A stretch of 64,000 nt of DNA from JACKBK01 sp963707275 (lineage in GTDB: Bacteria > Chloroflexota > Anaerolineae > JAAEKA01), in NCBI GenBank assembly GCA_963707275.1, contig CAVPPH010000013.1, positions 248,001-312,000 on the forward strand, read 5' to 3'. Numbering within the stretch: position 1 is the first letter of the stretch; every line of letters starts with the position of its first letter. The notes below the pieces were generated by a model. That model was not told the DNA's origin and ran no database searches. It saw only the letters and a program-made list of their open reading frames with translations. The translations under genes were made by a program, and so were the position numbers. Below are positions 45,099-54,361 of the stretch, one piece after another.

Positions 45099-46090
45099 CC
45101 ACCGCAATCCTCCTGCTGGCCTATGGCGGCCCCGACTCGCTGGACGACATCCCTGCCTATCTGCTGGACATCCGCGGCGGGCGCGAGACGCCGCAACACC
45201 TGATCGACGAGATCAGCGAGCGCTACCGTCTAATTGGCGGCTGCTCGCCGTTGCTGGGCATCACCCGCAGCGCCGCTGCCAAACTTGAGGGAGAGTTAGG
45301 GCTGCCGGTCTACGTCGGGATGCGCCACTGGCATCCGTTTATCCGCGAGACGGTTGATGTAATGCTGGCTGACGGCGTCGATCACATCGTCGCGATCTGC
45401 ATGGCGCCGCATTACAGCATGTTGAGCATCGGCGCCTACCGCGCCCGGTTGGAGGAAGCGCTTGCAGCAGAGAGGACTGGCAGTGCTGGTCCAGCAACGA
45501 GCGCCTCACTACGCGTTGATGCGTCTGGTCAGCAGATCAGCACTGCCAGTCCTGTCGTTGCGGTCGATTTCATCGAGAGCTGGCACACGCAGCCCGATTT
45601 CCTGGATGCAGTTGCCGCTAACGCTGCCGCGACGTTGGAACGGTTTCCAGAGACCGCGCGTGACGGCGTGACGGTCGTGTTCACTGCCCACAGCCTGCCG
45701 GAGTTCATCCTCCAGCGCGGCGACCCCTACGACCGGCAACTGCGCGAGACGGCGCACCTGCTGGCTGACCGGCTTGGCTTGCCCACAGAGCGCTGGACTT
45801 TCTCCTATCAGAGCGCGGCCCAGACTGGCGTGCCGTGGCTCGGGCCGCAGATCGAGGCGTTGATTCCCGAACTGGCCGCGCAGGGTCGGAAAGATGTGCT
45901 TATCGCACCGGTCGGTTTCATCGCCGATCACGTCGAGGTGCTGTACGACATCGACATCGGCGTGCAGGCTATCGCAGCTCGCCAGGGCGTACGCGTCGAA
46001 CGGCCGCCGATGCTCAACGATTCTCCCCCGCTGATCGCGACGCTGGCAGCCATCGCCCGCGCCTATCTCACGCCCGTTCCGAGAGGATAG
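45095..46090 (+). CDS. hemH: Ferrochelatase (coproporphyrin- or protoporphyrin-type) with in-frame palindrome insert
   Basis: 331 residues. Starts MTTAILLLAYGGPDSLDD. Iron-insertion residues: H in VFTAHSLPEF and E in FIADHVEVLYDID. Residues 127-153 are extra compared with the family and are encoded exactly by an 81-base palindromic element (45473-45553) that ends without breaking the frame. The insert lies between the helix YRARLEEALA and the strand VAVDFIESWH, a surface loop in known structures. Start and stop overlap or adjoin neighbours chdC and hemA, so it belongs to the operon. With HemY and the ChdC-like protein it probably acts on coproporphyrin III. Confidence 0.92.
   Translation: MTTAILLLAYGGPDSLDDIPAYLLDIRGGRETPQHLIDEISERYRLIGGCSPLLGITRSAAAKLEGELGLPVYVGMRHWHPFIRETVDVMLADGVDHIVAICMAPHYSMLSIGAYRARLEEALAAERTGSAGPATSASLRVDASGQQISTASPVVAVDFIESWHTQPDFLDAVAANAAATLERFPETARDGVTVVFTAHSLPEFILQRGDPYDRQLRETAHLLADRLGLPTERWTFSYQSAAQTGVPWLGPQIEALIPELAAQGRKDVLIAPVGFIADHVEVLYDIDIGVQAIAARQGVRVERPPMLNDSPPLIATLAAIARAYLTPVPRG
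45473..45553. repeat. AGGACTGGCAGT palindromic repeat inserted in hemH, copy 2
   Basis: Perfect 16-base arms (AGGACTGGCAGTGCTG at 45473-45488 and its complement at 45538-45553). Total length 81 bases, a multiple of three. Related to the elements at 20050-20133 and 57864-57897. Confidence 0.85.
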
Positions 46091-46095
46091 CCACT

Positions 46096-47427
46096 GTGTC
46101 CATCGTTCTTGTCGGCCTCAACCACCACACTGCATCGGTCGCGCTGCGCGAACAGATGGCGCTGGCAGGCTGCGCGCTGGCTGATGGCGCCGCGGGATTG
46201 CCCGCGCGCAACGGGTTGAGCACGCTGCCTCACGACTTGCAACTGGCCGGAGGCATCCATGAAAGCATGATCCTTTCAACCTGCAACCGGCTGGAGGTCT
46301 ACGCAGCGGCCGGCGATCCTGCCGCGGCTGTCAATTCAATCGTGCAGTTCCTCTCCGGTACGCGTGGCCTCAGCGATGAACAGCTCCGACCGCACCTCTA
46401 CGTCGCTGAAAACGAGGATGTCGCTGAGCACCTGATGCGGGTTGCCTGCGGCCTCGACTCGATGGTCCTTGGCGAGCCGCAGATCCTGGGTCAGGTAGCT
46501 GAGGCCTTTGCCCGCGCGCAAGGCGCCGGGGCGACAGGTCTCGTGCTGTCGCAGCTCGCGACCCGAGCCATGCGCGCCGGCAAGCGAGCGCGCAGCGAGA
46601 CCGAGATCAGTCGCCACACTACCTCGGTCAGTCACGCCGCGGCTCGCCTGGCGCGCGATCAACTTGGCGATCTGTGCGACGCGCGTGTGCTGATCATCGG
46701 CGCAGGTGAGATGGCGGAGTTGGCCGCGTCTGCCGTGCATGACGAGGGAGCGCAGCACCTGACGGTCGTCAATCGCACCTACGCACACGCCGAGCGGCTT
46801 GCCCAGCGCTTTGACGGCCGCGCCTACAACTGGTACCACCTGTCACGTGCTTTGGCAGAGGCGGATCTGGTGATCAGCGCCACCGGTGCGCCACATCCGG
46901 TGATCCGGTGTGGTGATGTGGCGCAGATTTTGGAGCGCCGCAACGGCGCCCCGTTGGTAATCGTCGATGTCGCGCTGCCGCGCGACGTCGAGCATGAGGT
47001 TGGCCAGTTGAGCGGCGTCTCGCGCTTTGATATCGACGATCTGAACGGAGTCGTCGATGCCAACCTGGCTCAGCGCCAGGCCGCGATCCCCGCCGTCGAG
47101 ACCATTATTCAGCAGGAACTGGACGAATTTCTCTGCTGGCTGCGCGGCCGCGAGGTCGTGCCGGTGTTGGTTGACCTGCGCCGCAAGGTCGAATCGCTGG
47201 CGGCGGGCGAGTTGGAGTTTGCGCTGCGGCGACTTGACAGCACCGATCCGCAGGCCGAGGAAGCGATGCGGCTGCTGGTTCATCGCATCGTCGGCAAGCT
47301 GTTGCATGAACCGACCGTCCGCCTGAAAGGCGAAGCGGTCAACGGCAACGGCATCGTCTACGCTGACGCGCTGCGTGAGATGTTTGCGCTGGGTGAGGAA
47401 CCCCTCGGTCTTTCCGCAAGGCCGTAA
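46096..47427 (+). CDS. hemA: Glutamyl-tRNA reductase
   Basis: First committed step of the C5 pathway: glutamyl-tRNA to glutamate-1-semialdehyde. The GTG at 46096 opens MSIVLVGLNHHTASVALRE, the family N-terminus. The catalytic Cys is C63 in LSTCNRLEVY, shifted by about 13 residues by an extra loop (GAAGLPARNG...). VLIIGAGEMAELA is the NADPH site. 443 residues, a standard length. Five bases separate it from hemH. Confidence 0.95.
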   Translation: MSIVLVGLNHHTASVALREQMALAGCALADGAAGLPARNGLSTLPHDLQLAGGIHESMILSTCNRLEVYAAAGDPAAAVNSIVQFLSGTRGLSDEQLRPHLYVAENEDVAEHLMRVACGLDSMVLGEPQILGQVAEAFARAQGAGATGLVLSQLATRAMRAGKRARSETEISRHTTSVSHAAARLARDQLGDLCDARVLIIGAGEMAELAASAVHDEGAQHLTVVNRTYAHAERLAQRFDGRAYNWYHLSRALAEADLVISATGAPHPVIRCGDVAQILERRNGAPLVIVDVALPRDVEHEVGQLSGVSRFDIDDLNGVVDANLAQRQAAIPAVETIIQQELDEFLCWLRGREVVPVLVDLRRKVESLAAGELEFALRRLDSTDPQAEEAMRLLVHRIVGKLLHEPTVRLKGEAVNGNGIVYADALREMFALGEEPLGLSARP

Positions 47428-47442
47428 ATGGAGCTGACAACC

Positions 47443-48383
47443 ATGCCTGACCTGACCGTACTACTGGGAACCCGCGGCTCGGCGCTGGCGCGCTGGCAAA
47501 CGGACTACGTAGCCGGCCTGCTGCGCGCCGCCTGGCCTGGCCTGACCTGCGTCGTCGAAGTCATCCAGACCCAGGGCGACCGGGTGCTCGACACGCCGCT
47601 CCCGTTGATCGGCGGCAAGGGCGTCTTTACCGCCGAGCTGGAGGCGGCGCTTCGGTCCGGTGCTATCGATCTGGCCGTGCATAGCCTGAAGGACCTGCCG
47701 GTCGAGATGCCGGACGGGCTGGCGCTGGGCGCGGTGCCGGAGCGGGCTGAAGCGGCCGACGTGCTGGTCAGCCGCGGCGGTTTTACGTTGGAGACTTTGC
47801 CTGACGGCGCGACTGTGGGTACCAGCAGCCGTCGCCGGGCAGCCCAGTTGTTGGTCGCCCGCCCCGACCTGCGCATCGCTGACCTGCGCGGCAACGTCGA
47901 TACCCGAATTCGCAAGGCGCTGGCGAGCGATGGTCCTTACGATGCGATTCTGTTGGCGCACGCCGGTCTGACGCGGCTGGGCTATACCAGGACGTCATCA
48001 GCCAGATCCTGCCGCTGGAAACCATGTTGCCCGCTCCGGCTCAAGGCGCGCTGGGCATCCAGTGTCGTGATGAGGCAGCAACGCTGGAACTGCTGGCGCC
48101 GCTCGATCATCTCGCAACTCGCCAGGCCGTGACAGCGGAGCGGGCGTTTCTGATGGGATTGGGCGGTGGCTGCGCCGTTCCGGTGGCCGCGTTTGCTCGA
48201 GTGCACGGCGATCAGCTATCGTTGCACGGCCGGGTGACCGCGCCTGACGGCAGCAGGCAGATCGACGTCTCAGGCAGCGGGCCGGCCGCTGAAGCTGCCG
48301 CCGTTGGCCAGCGCCTGGCGAGAGAAGCCTGGACGCTGGGCGCTGGCGCCATCCTCGACGCCGCAGTCGAGAACGAGTCATGA
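47443..48383 (+). CDS. hemC: Porphobilinogen deaminase (hydroxymethylbilane synthase), one frameshift
   Basis: Joins four porphobilinogens. I prefer the ATG at 47443, which has GGAG nine bases upstream; an in-frame ATG at 47428 directly after hemA is the alternative. VLLGTRGSALARWQTD, IGGKGVFTAELEAAL and AVHSLKDLPVEMPDG are conserved. A base is missing near 47990 (CC for CCC). Thereafter DVISQILPLETMLPAPAQGALGIQCR continues, with the dipyrromethane-cofactor Cys in LGGGCAVPV. About 312 residues when corrected. Confidence 0.92.
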
Positions 48384-49178
48384 TGGCCCGCAACAGCAGC
48401 CTGGCTGGCAGGCGGGTCGTGGTGACGCGTGCCGCGCAGCAGGCTGGCGACCTGGAGGAGCTTCTTTGCAGCCGCGGCGCTGAGCCATTGCTCTATCCGT
48501 GCATCGCCATCGCTCCGCCTGAGGACACCGGGCCGCTGGACGAGGCGCTGCGCGCGCTTGCCGCCGGCCAGTTCGACTGGCTCGTGCTGACGAGCCGCAA
48601 CGCGGTCACGATTCTGGCGCAACGACTGCGCGTTGCGAACATCGGGCCACTCCAGCCAGACCGCTTTTCGGTCGCCGCCGTCGGATCGGCCACGGCCCAG
48701 GCGCTCGAGCGCGATCTGGGTCTGTCGGTGGATCTGGTTCCGGAGACGTTCGTGGCAGAGGCGCTGGCGGGCGATCTTTTGCAGCGGCTTGCGCCGAACG
48801 GGCATGTGTTGGTCTGCCAGGCTGACATCGCCCGACCGGTGCTGGTGGAGACGCTCGCGGCCGGCGGCGCAGCCGTTACTTCGGTGGTCGCTTATCGCAC
48901 GGTGATCGGCAGCGGCGGCGTGGATCTGCCCGCGCTGCTGCGGGCCGGCCAGGTCGATGCCGTCACGTTCACGAGCTCCTCGACGGTCAGGAACCTGCTG
49001 ATCCGCCTTGATGCGGAAGGAGGCAGCGCCGCGGAATCTGGCTGGCGTGTGCCTGGCCTGCGTCGGTCCGGTCACGGCTGAAACGGCAGCGAAGCTCGGC
49101 CTGACCGTTCAGGTTGTGCCACAGGTGCATACCATTGCCGCGCTGGTGAATTCTTTGGAGGCGTATTTTGCAGAGTAG
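48380..49178 (+). CDS. hemD: Uroporphyrinogen-III synthase (one frameshift)
   Basis: Cyclises hydroxymethylbilane with D-ring inversion. The family is poorly conserved, but LAGRRVVVTRAAQQAGDLEELL, FDWLVLTSRNAV, VLVCQADIARPVL and VDAVTFTSSSTVRN are typical. Near 49034 an extra A (GGAATCT for GGATCT) breaks the frame. The restored end LAGVCLACVGPVTAETAAKLGL is the expected C-terminus and stops at 49176-49178. Starts by ATGA-like overlap with hemC and overlaps hemB by 11 bases. Confidence 0.88.
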
Positions 49179-50211
49179 TCTTGTGACCACAACCCTGCCG
49201 CGGCCGGTGCTGCGACCGCGGCGCATGCGGGTCAGTCCAGCCATCCGGCGGATGGTGCGTGAGACGACCCTCAGTCCGGCTGATTTCATCTATCCGCTGT
49301 TCGTGCGCCATGGCGTCGGACAGCGCGTGCCGATCCGCTCCATGCCCGGTATTTCGCAGTTGAGCGTCGATCAACTGGCCGGCGAGGCAGGCGAAATCGC
49401 CGCGCTGGGCATTCCCGCCGTGATCCTGTTTGGCATCCCGGCCGCCAAGGACGCGACCGGCAGTGACAACTACAGCGCCGCCGGCATCGTGCCACAGGCG
49501 ATCCGGGCCATCAAGGACGCAGCACCTGATCTGCTGGTCATCTCCGACATGTGTTTTTGTGAGTACACCGATCACGGGCACTGCGGGATCGTCAACCAGC
49601 CCGGTCAGCCGCACTACCAGGCGGGGCTGCCCGAGGGCTACCTGCTGAACGATCCGACGCTGGACCTGCTGGGCCGCGCATCGGTGGTCCATGCGCAGGC
49701 CGGTGCGGACATCATTGCGCCGTCGGGCATGGTGGACGGCATGGTCGCGGCCATTCGAAGCGGTCTGGACGGCGCAGGCTACCAGCACATTGCGGTGATG
49801 AGCTACGCGGTCAAGTATGCCAGCGCGTTCTACGGTCCGTTTCGTGACGCGGCCGAAAGCCCGCCGCGGTTTGGCGACCGCAGCCAGTACCAGATGGATC
49901 CGGCCAACAGCCGCGAGGCGCTCAAGGAAGCCAGCATCGACGTAGCTGAAGGCGCCGATGTGTTGATGGTCAAGCCGGCGTTGCCGTACCTCGACATCCT
50001 CAGCGCCGTCCGTTCGACCTTCAACCTGCCGACCGCGGCTTATCAGGTCAGCGGCGAATACGCGATGCTGCACGCTGCCTCCGCCAATGGCTGGCTTGAT
50101 CTGCACCGCAGCGCGTTGGAGAGTCTCGTCAGCATCAAGCGGGCCGGCGCTGACATGATTGTCAGCTACTTTGCCAAAGACGCTGCGCAGTGGCTGCAGG
50201 AGGGCCACTAA
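49168..50211 (+). CDS. hemB: Delta-aminolevulinic acid dehydratase (porphobilinogen synthase)
   Basis: Condenses two ALA molecules. TTG start at 49168, chosen because TTTGGAGG lies about six bases upstream; a GTG at 49183 is the alternative. 347 residues. Zinc-site cysteines C129, C131, C139 (DMCFCEYTDHGHCG) show a zinc-dependent type. Schiff-base lysines K216 (MSYAVKYAS) and K269 (LMVKPALPYLD). Overlaps the end of hemD. Confidence 0.95.
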   Translation: MQSSLVTTTLPRPVLRPRRMRVSPAIRRMVRETTLSPADFIYPLFVRHGVGQRVPIRSMPGISQLSVDQLAGEAGEIAALGIPAVILFGIPAAKDATGSDNYSAAGIVPQAIRAIKDAAPDLLVISDMCFCEYTDHGHCGIVNQPGQPHYQAGLPEGYLLNDPTLDLLGRASVVHAQAGADIIAPSGMVDGMVAAIRSGLDGAGYQHIAVMSYAVKYASAFYGPFRDAAESPPRFGDRSQYQMDPANSREALKEASIDVAEGADVLMVKPALPYLDILSAVRSTFNLPTAAYQVSGEYAMLHAASANGWLDLHRSALESLVSIKRAGADMIVSYFAKDAAQWLQEGH

Positions 50212-50214
50212 GAC

Positions 50215-51270
50215 ATGCCGACTAACAACGATCTTGCGCAGAGCCGCTTTCTGCGCGCTTGCCGCCGCGAGCCGGTGGATGCCACGCCGATCTGGCTGAT
50301 GCGCCAGGCCGGCCGTTACATGGCCGAATACCGCGCGCTGCGCGAACGCTACACTATCCTCGAACTGATCAAGGCGCCTGAACTGGCCTGCGAGGTCACC
50401 ATGCAGCCGCTCAACGCCTTCGATCTGGACGCCGCCATCATTTTTGCCGACATCCTGCCGCCGCTGGAAGGGATGGGCCTGAGCCTGGAGTTCGTCAAAG
50501 GCGAGGGGCCGCTGATCCACAACCCGGTGCGCACTGCCGGCGACATCACAGCGCTGCGGGTCACGCCGCCGGAGGAAAACCTCTGGTTCACGCTGGAGGC
50601 GATCAAGCTCGCGCGGCGGGAGCTTGACAGCCGCGGCTTGCCGCTGATCGGATTCAGCGGCGCGCCCTTCACGCTGGCTTGCTATGCGATTGAGGGCGGC
50701 GGCAGTCGTAACCACGTACATGCCAAGAGCCTGATGATGGGCGAACCGGACCTCTGGGCGCAGTTGATGGATAAGCTGACAGAGGTCGTGGGGCAGTACC
50801 TGCTGGCGCAGGCGCGGGCGGGAGCGAATGCATTGCAACTGTTCGACAGTTGGGTGGGCCAGCTTAGCCCGGATGACTACCGTCGCCTGGTGCTGCCCTA
50901 CAGCCGGCGCGCCATCGAGATCGCGCGGCAGGCCGGCGTGCCGATCATTCATTTTGGCACCGACACCAACGGCATGCTGGAGTTGATCCGTGAGGCCGGT
51001 GGCGACGTGATCGGTGTCGATTGGCGAATCGATTTGGCAACGGGCTGGAACCGGCTGGGCAGCGATGTGGCGATCCAGGGCAACCTCGACCCGGTGGCGT
51101 TGTTCGCCCCGTGGCCCGAGTTGCGCGAACGTGCTCGGCTCGTGCTGGACAGCGCTGCATCAGCGGGCAGGCCCGGCCACATCTTCAATCTTGGCCACGG
51201 TATTCTGCCGCAGACGCCGGTGGACAACGTGCGCCGGCTGGTGGATTTCGTGCACGAGTACCGTGAATGA
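50215..51270 (+). CDS. hemE: Uroporphyrinogen decarboxylase
   Basis: Removes four carboxyl groups to give coproporphyrinogen III. 351 residues. Substrate segments PIWLMRQAGRYMAEYRALR and FADILPPLEGMGL hold the conserved Arg and Asp. IGFSGAPFTLACYAIEGGGS and HIFNLGHGILPQTPVDNV are signature motifs. Starts three bases after hemB. Complete. Confidence 0.96.
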   Translation: MPTNNDLAQSRFLRACRREPVDATPIWLMRQAGRYMAEYRALRERYTILELIKAPELACEVTMQPLNAFDLDAAIIFADILPPLEGMGLSLEFVKGEGPLIHNPVRTAGDITALRVTPPEENLWFTLEAIKLARRELDSRGLPLIGFSGAPFTLACYAIEGGGSRNHVHAKSLMMGEPDLWAQLMDKLTEVVGQYLLAQARAGANALQLFDSWVGQLSPDDYRRLVLPYSRRAIEIARQAGVPIIHFGTDTNGMLELIREAGGDVIGVDWRIDLATGWNRLGSDVAIQGNLDPVALFAPWPELRERARLVLDSAASAGRPGHIFNLGHGILPQTPVDNVRRLVDFVHEYRE

Positions 51271-51327
51271 ATTCACGGTCTGGCAGCCAAAGCATGCTAA
51301 AGCAAGCCGACGGAGGCAGTTATCCGC

Positions 51328-51346
51328 AGTCTGCTTTCAGCAGACT
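51328..51346 (+). other. Small hairpin between hemE and hemL
   Basis: AGTCTGC / GCAGACT with loop TTTCA, in a 126-base gap without a gene. No T-run follows, so it may be a processing or attenuation hairpin inside the operon. Confidence 0.4.
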
Positions 51347-51396
51347 CTTCGTGGCAGATGCCGGATTCATCCGGTGGGCTACCCACAACAACCATC

Positions 51397-52713
51397 ATGA
51401 ACAACCAACAAAACTCTGAAAAGCTTTTCGCTGCCGCGCAACGGGTTATCCCCGGTGGCGTCAACAGCCCCGTGCGGGCCTTTCGCAGCGTGGGCGGGAC
51501 GCCGCGCTTCATCCAGCGCGGCCGCGGCGCGTACCTCTGGGACGCGGACGACAACAGCTACGTCGATTACGTGTTGTCCTGGGGACCGCTGATCCTGGGA
51601 CATGCACATCCGGCCGTGGTCGCGGCGCTGCATTCGGCGCTGGAAAACGGCACGAGCTACGGCGCGCCGACTGCGCTGGAGACGGAACTTGCCGAGCTGG
51701 TCATCGATCTGGTGCCTTCTATCGAGATGATCCGCTTCGTCAACAGCGGCACCGAGGCGACCATGAGTGCGCTGCGGCTGGCGCGCGCCGCCACCGGCCG
51801 CGACAAGATCATCAAGTTCAGCGGCTGTTATCACGGCCACGCCGACATGCTGCTGGTGCAAGCCGGCAGCGGCGTAGCGACGCTGGGTCTGCCCGATTCA
51901 CCGGGCGTGCCTGCTTCCGCCGCCGCAGATACGCTCATCGCGCCCTACAACGATTTGGCTGCCGTGCAGCAGCTTTTCGCCGCTTATCCCGGCCAGATCG
52001 CCGCTGTCATCGTCGAGCCGATTGCTGCCAACATCGGGTTTGTGCCGCCTGCCGCCGATTTCCTGGAAGGACTGCAAATACTCTGTCGCCAGGACGGCGC
52101 GCTGTTCATTCTGGACGAGGTGATGACCGGCTTCCGCGCTGCGCTGGGCGGGGCGCAGGCGTTGTGGGAGCTTGATCCCGATCTGACGTGCCTGGGCAAG
52201 GTGATCGGCGGCGGGCTGCCGGTGGGCGCGTACGCGGGCAAGCGCGCCGTCATGGAAATGGTCGCGCCGGCCGGCCCGATGTACCAGGCGGGGACACTGT
52301 CGGGCAATCCGCTGGCCATGACGGCCGGGCTGGCGACCTTGCGCACGCTGATCGAACCGGGTGTGTTCGATCGCATCGTGCGCACAACGGCGGAGCTGGT
52401 GATGGGGATCGAGGCGGCAGCGGCGGAATATGAGGTGCCAGTGCAGGCGGGTTTTGCAGGCACCATGTTTGGCGTCTACTTTCTCAAGTCGCCGGACACG
52501 GTCATCAGCGACTACGCCAGCGCCAAAGAAAATGCCGACAGCCAACGCTACGCGCGTGTTTTCCACGCGATGCTCGACCGCGGTGTCTATCTGGCGCCCA
52601 GCCAGTTCGAGGCCGGTTTCATGAGCAGTGCGCACGGCAATCTCGAAATCGACATAACACTAACGGCGATCCGTGACGTGTTCGATGGCCTGAACGACGA
52701 AGCGGCATCATGA
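51397..52713 (+). CDS. hemL: Glutamate-1-semialdehyde 2,1-aminomutase
   Basis: PLP enzyme making 5-aminolevulinate. 438 residues from the ATG at 51397 (NNQQNSEKLFAAAQRVIPGGVNSPVRAF); an ATG 39 bases upstream would add 13 residues. The PLP lysine is in CLGKVIGGGLPVGAY. NSGTEATMSALRLARA and FSGCYHGHAD are typical. It has a weak Shine-Dalgarno. Its stop overlaps the hemY start (ATGA). Confidence 0.95.
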   Translation: MNNQQNSEKLFAAAQRVIPGGVNSPVRAFRSVGGTPRFIQRGRGAYLWDADDNSYVDYVLSWGPLILGHAHPAVVAALHSALENGTSYGAPTALETELAELVIDLVPSIEMIRFVNSGTEATMSALRLARAATGRDKIIKFSGCYHGHADMLLVQAGSGVATLGLPDSPGVPASAAADTLIAPYNDLAAVQQLFAAYPGQIAAVIVEPIAANIGFVPPAADFLEGLQILCRQDGALFILDEVMTGFRAALGGAQALWELDPDLTCLGKVIGGGLPVGAYAGKRAVMEMVAPAGPMYQAGTLSGNPLAMTAGLATLRTLIEPGVFDRIVRTTAELVMGIEAAAAEYEVPVQAGFAGTMFGVYFLKSPDTVISDYASAKENADSQRYARVFHAMLDRGVYLAPSQFEAGFMSSAHGNLEIDITLTAIRDVFDGLNDEAAS

Positions 52714-54170
52714 CACAGACACAAGCAAAGGTCGCCATCGTAGGTGGGGGAATTTCAGGTCTCAGTGCAGCCTGGTATATGCAACAGGCGGGCGTGCCGT
52801 ATGCGCTGCTGGAACAGTCCGGCCGCTGGGGCGGCAAGATACTGACCGAGCACATCGATGGTTTCGGCCACCAATCCTTCGTAGTGGAAGGCGGTCCCGA
52901 TTCGTTCATCGCTCAAAAGCCGTGGGCCACGGAACTGGCAGAGGAAATGGGGCTGGCGGATCGGCTGATGGGCACTAACGACCGCCAGCGCCAGGTGTAC
53001 GTCCTCAACAAGGGTAAGCCGACCCCGCTGCCCGACGGCGTGCTCCTGATTGTCCCTACCAAGTTCAAGCCCTTCGCCTTGTCCCCGTTGATCTCGCCGC
53101 TGGGCAAACTGCGCATGGGCATGGATCTGTTCATCCCGCCGCGCCGCAACGACAGCGATGAGACGCTGGCCGACTTCATCCGCCGCCGGTTGGGAAGCGA
53201 GGCGCTGGACAAGATCGCCGAGCCGCTGATGTCTGGCATCTACAACGCCGAGGCGGAGCGGCAAAGCCTGCTGGCGACATTCCCGCGCTTTCGTGACCTG
53301 GAGCAGCGCCACGGCAGCCTGACCCGGGGCATGATCGCGTCGCGCAACGCGCGTCAGAATGGCAGCGGCGGCGCGCCGCCCGCGCCGCCCGCCCGGCCCA
53401 AGTCGGCGTTCATCACGCTGCGTGGAGGGGTCAATGAACTGGTGGACGCGCTCGCGGCCAGTTTGACCGGCGATCTGCGCCTCAACACCGCGGTCGATCG
53501 CATCGAGGCAGCCGAGAGCGGCTATGTGTTAGCGCTGGCAGATGGGTCGTCGCTGCCCGTCGAGGCTGTAATCTTGGCAACGCCAGCCTTCGCGTCGGCG
53601 GAGTTGGTGCGTCCGTTGGCTCCGGACGCGGTCGAATTGCTGGCAGGGATACGCTACGTCAGTACGGGCACGATCTCTCTGGCGTATCGTGCATCCGAGG
53701 TTGATATTCCTCTCCAGGGCTTCGGGCTGGTGATACCGACCAGCGAACGCCGTCCCATCAACGCGATTACCGTCAGCTCGACCAAGTTTGACCACCGTGC
53801 GATTGACGGAACGATCCTGCTGCGGGCGTTTTTCGGTGGCTCGCGCAGCCCGCAGTCGATGGAATTGGACGACGATCAGTTGCTGGCTATGGCGCGCGGC
53901 GAACTGAGCGAGCTGTTGGGAGTGGACGCCGATCCGCTGTTTCATCGGATATTCCGCTGGTGGCATTCGAACCCGCAATACGATGTCGGTCATCTGGAGA
54001 GGGTGGACGCGATCGAGGCGGCCCTGCCGGCGGGCGTGCTGGTGACCGGCAGCGCATACCGTGGCGTCGGCATTCCCGATTGCGTCAAGCAGGGCAGAGA
54101 CGCTGCGAAGCGCACCGCTGGGATGGTTCAGCAGCGGCAAAGCAAAGCTGGAGCCACTGGTTTCGCATAG
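52710..54170 (+). CDS. hemY: HemY-type (copro)porphyrinogen oxidase
   Basis: FAD enzyme that removes six electrons from the porphyrinogen, using oxygen. 486 residues. FAD-binding VAIVGGGISGLSAAWYMQQ at the N-terminus, FVVEGGPDSFIAQKP, PLMSGIYNAEAERQSLLATFP, and the C-terminal VTGSAYRGVGIPDCVKQG. In coproporphyrin-dependent pathways this enzyme acts as CgoX; no hemF or hemN lies here, which fits that reading. Last gene of the cluster. Confidence 0.92.
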   Translation: MTQTQAKVAIVGGGISGLSAAWYMQQAGVPYALLEQSGRWGGKILTEHIDGFGHQSFVVEGGPDSFIAQKPWATELAEEMGLADRLMGTNDRQRQVYVLNKGKPTPLPDGVLLIVPTKFKPFALSPLISPLGKLRMGMDLFIPPRRNDSDETLADFIRRRLGSEALDKIAEPLMSGIYNAEAERQSLLATFPRFRDLEQRHGSLTRGMIASRNARQNGSGGAPPAPPARPKSAFITLRGGVNELVDALAASLTGDLRLNTAVDRIEAAESGYVLALADGSSLPVEAVILATPAFASAELVRPLAPDAVELLAGIRYVSTGTISLAYRASEVDIPLQGFGLVIPTSERRPINAITVSSTKFDHRAIDGTILLRAFFGGSRSPQSMELDDDQLLAMARGELSELLGVDADPLFHRIFRWWHSNPQYDVGHLERVDAIEAALPAGVLVTGSAYRGVGIPDCVKQGRDAAKRTAGMVQQRQSKAGATGFA

Positions 54171-54257
54171 ACACTTAGACTACGCGGGGGAATCACAACT
54201 TTGGCACAGGCGCGCTCAGTGCTACGGGAAACCGCGCGCAACCGACAAATTCATGAT

Positions 54258-54285
54258 GCCCGAATTCGGGCGGACGTGCTATACT
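54258..54285 (+). promoter_or_regulatory. 14-base palindrome followed by -10 element
   Basis: GCCCGAATTCGGGC (54258-54271) stands in place of a -35, and TATACT follows at 54280-54285, 76 bases before the next start codon. Candidate activator or repressor site. Confidence 0.4.
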
Positions 54286-54361
54286 GGTGATGTAATAGTT
54301 TTCACCGCGCGGACGCCGCGTGACAGTCCGCGGTCATCAAAAGTTCTCCAGGAGGCACGGG

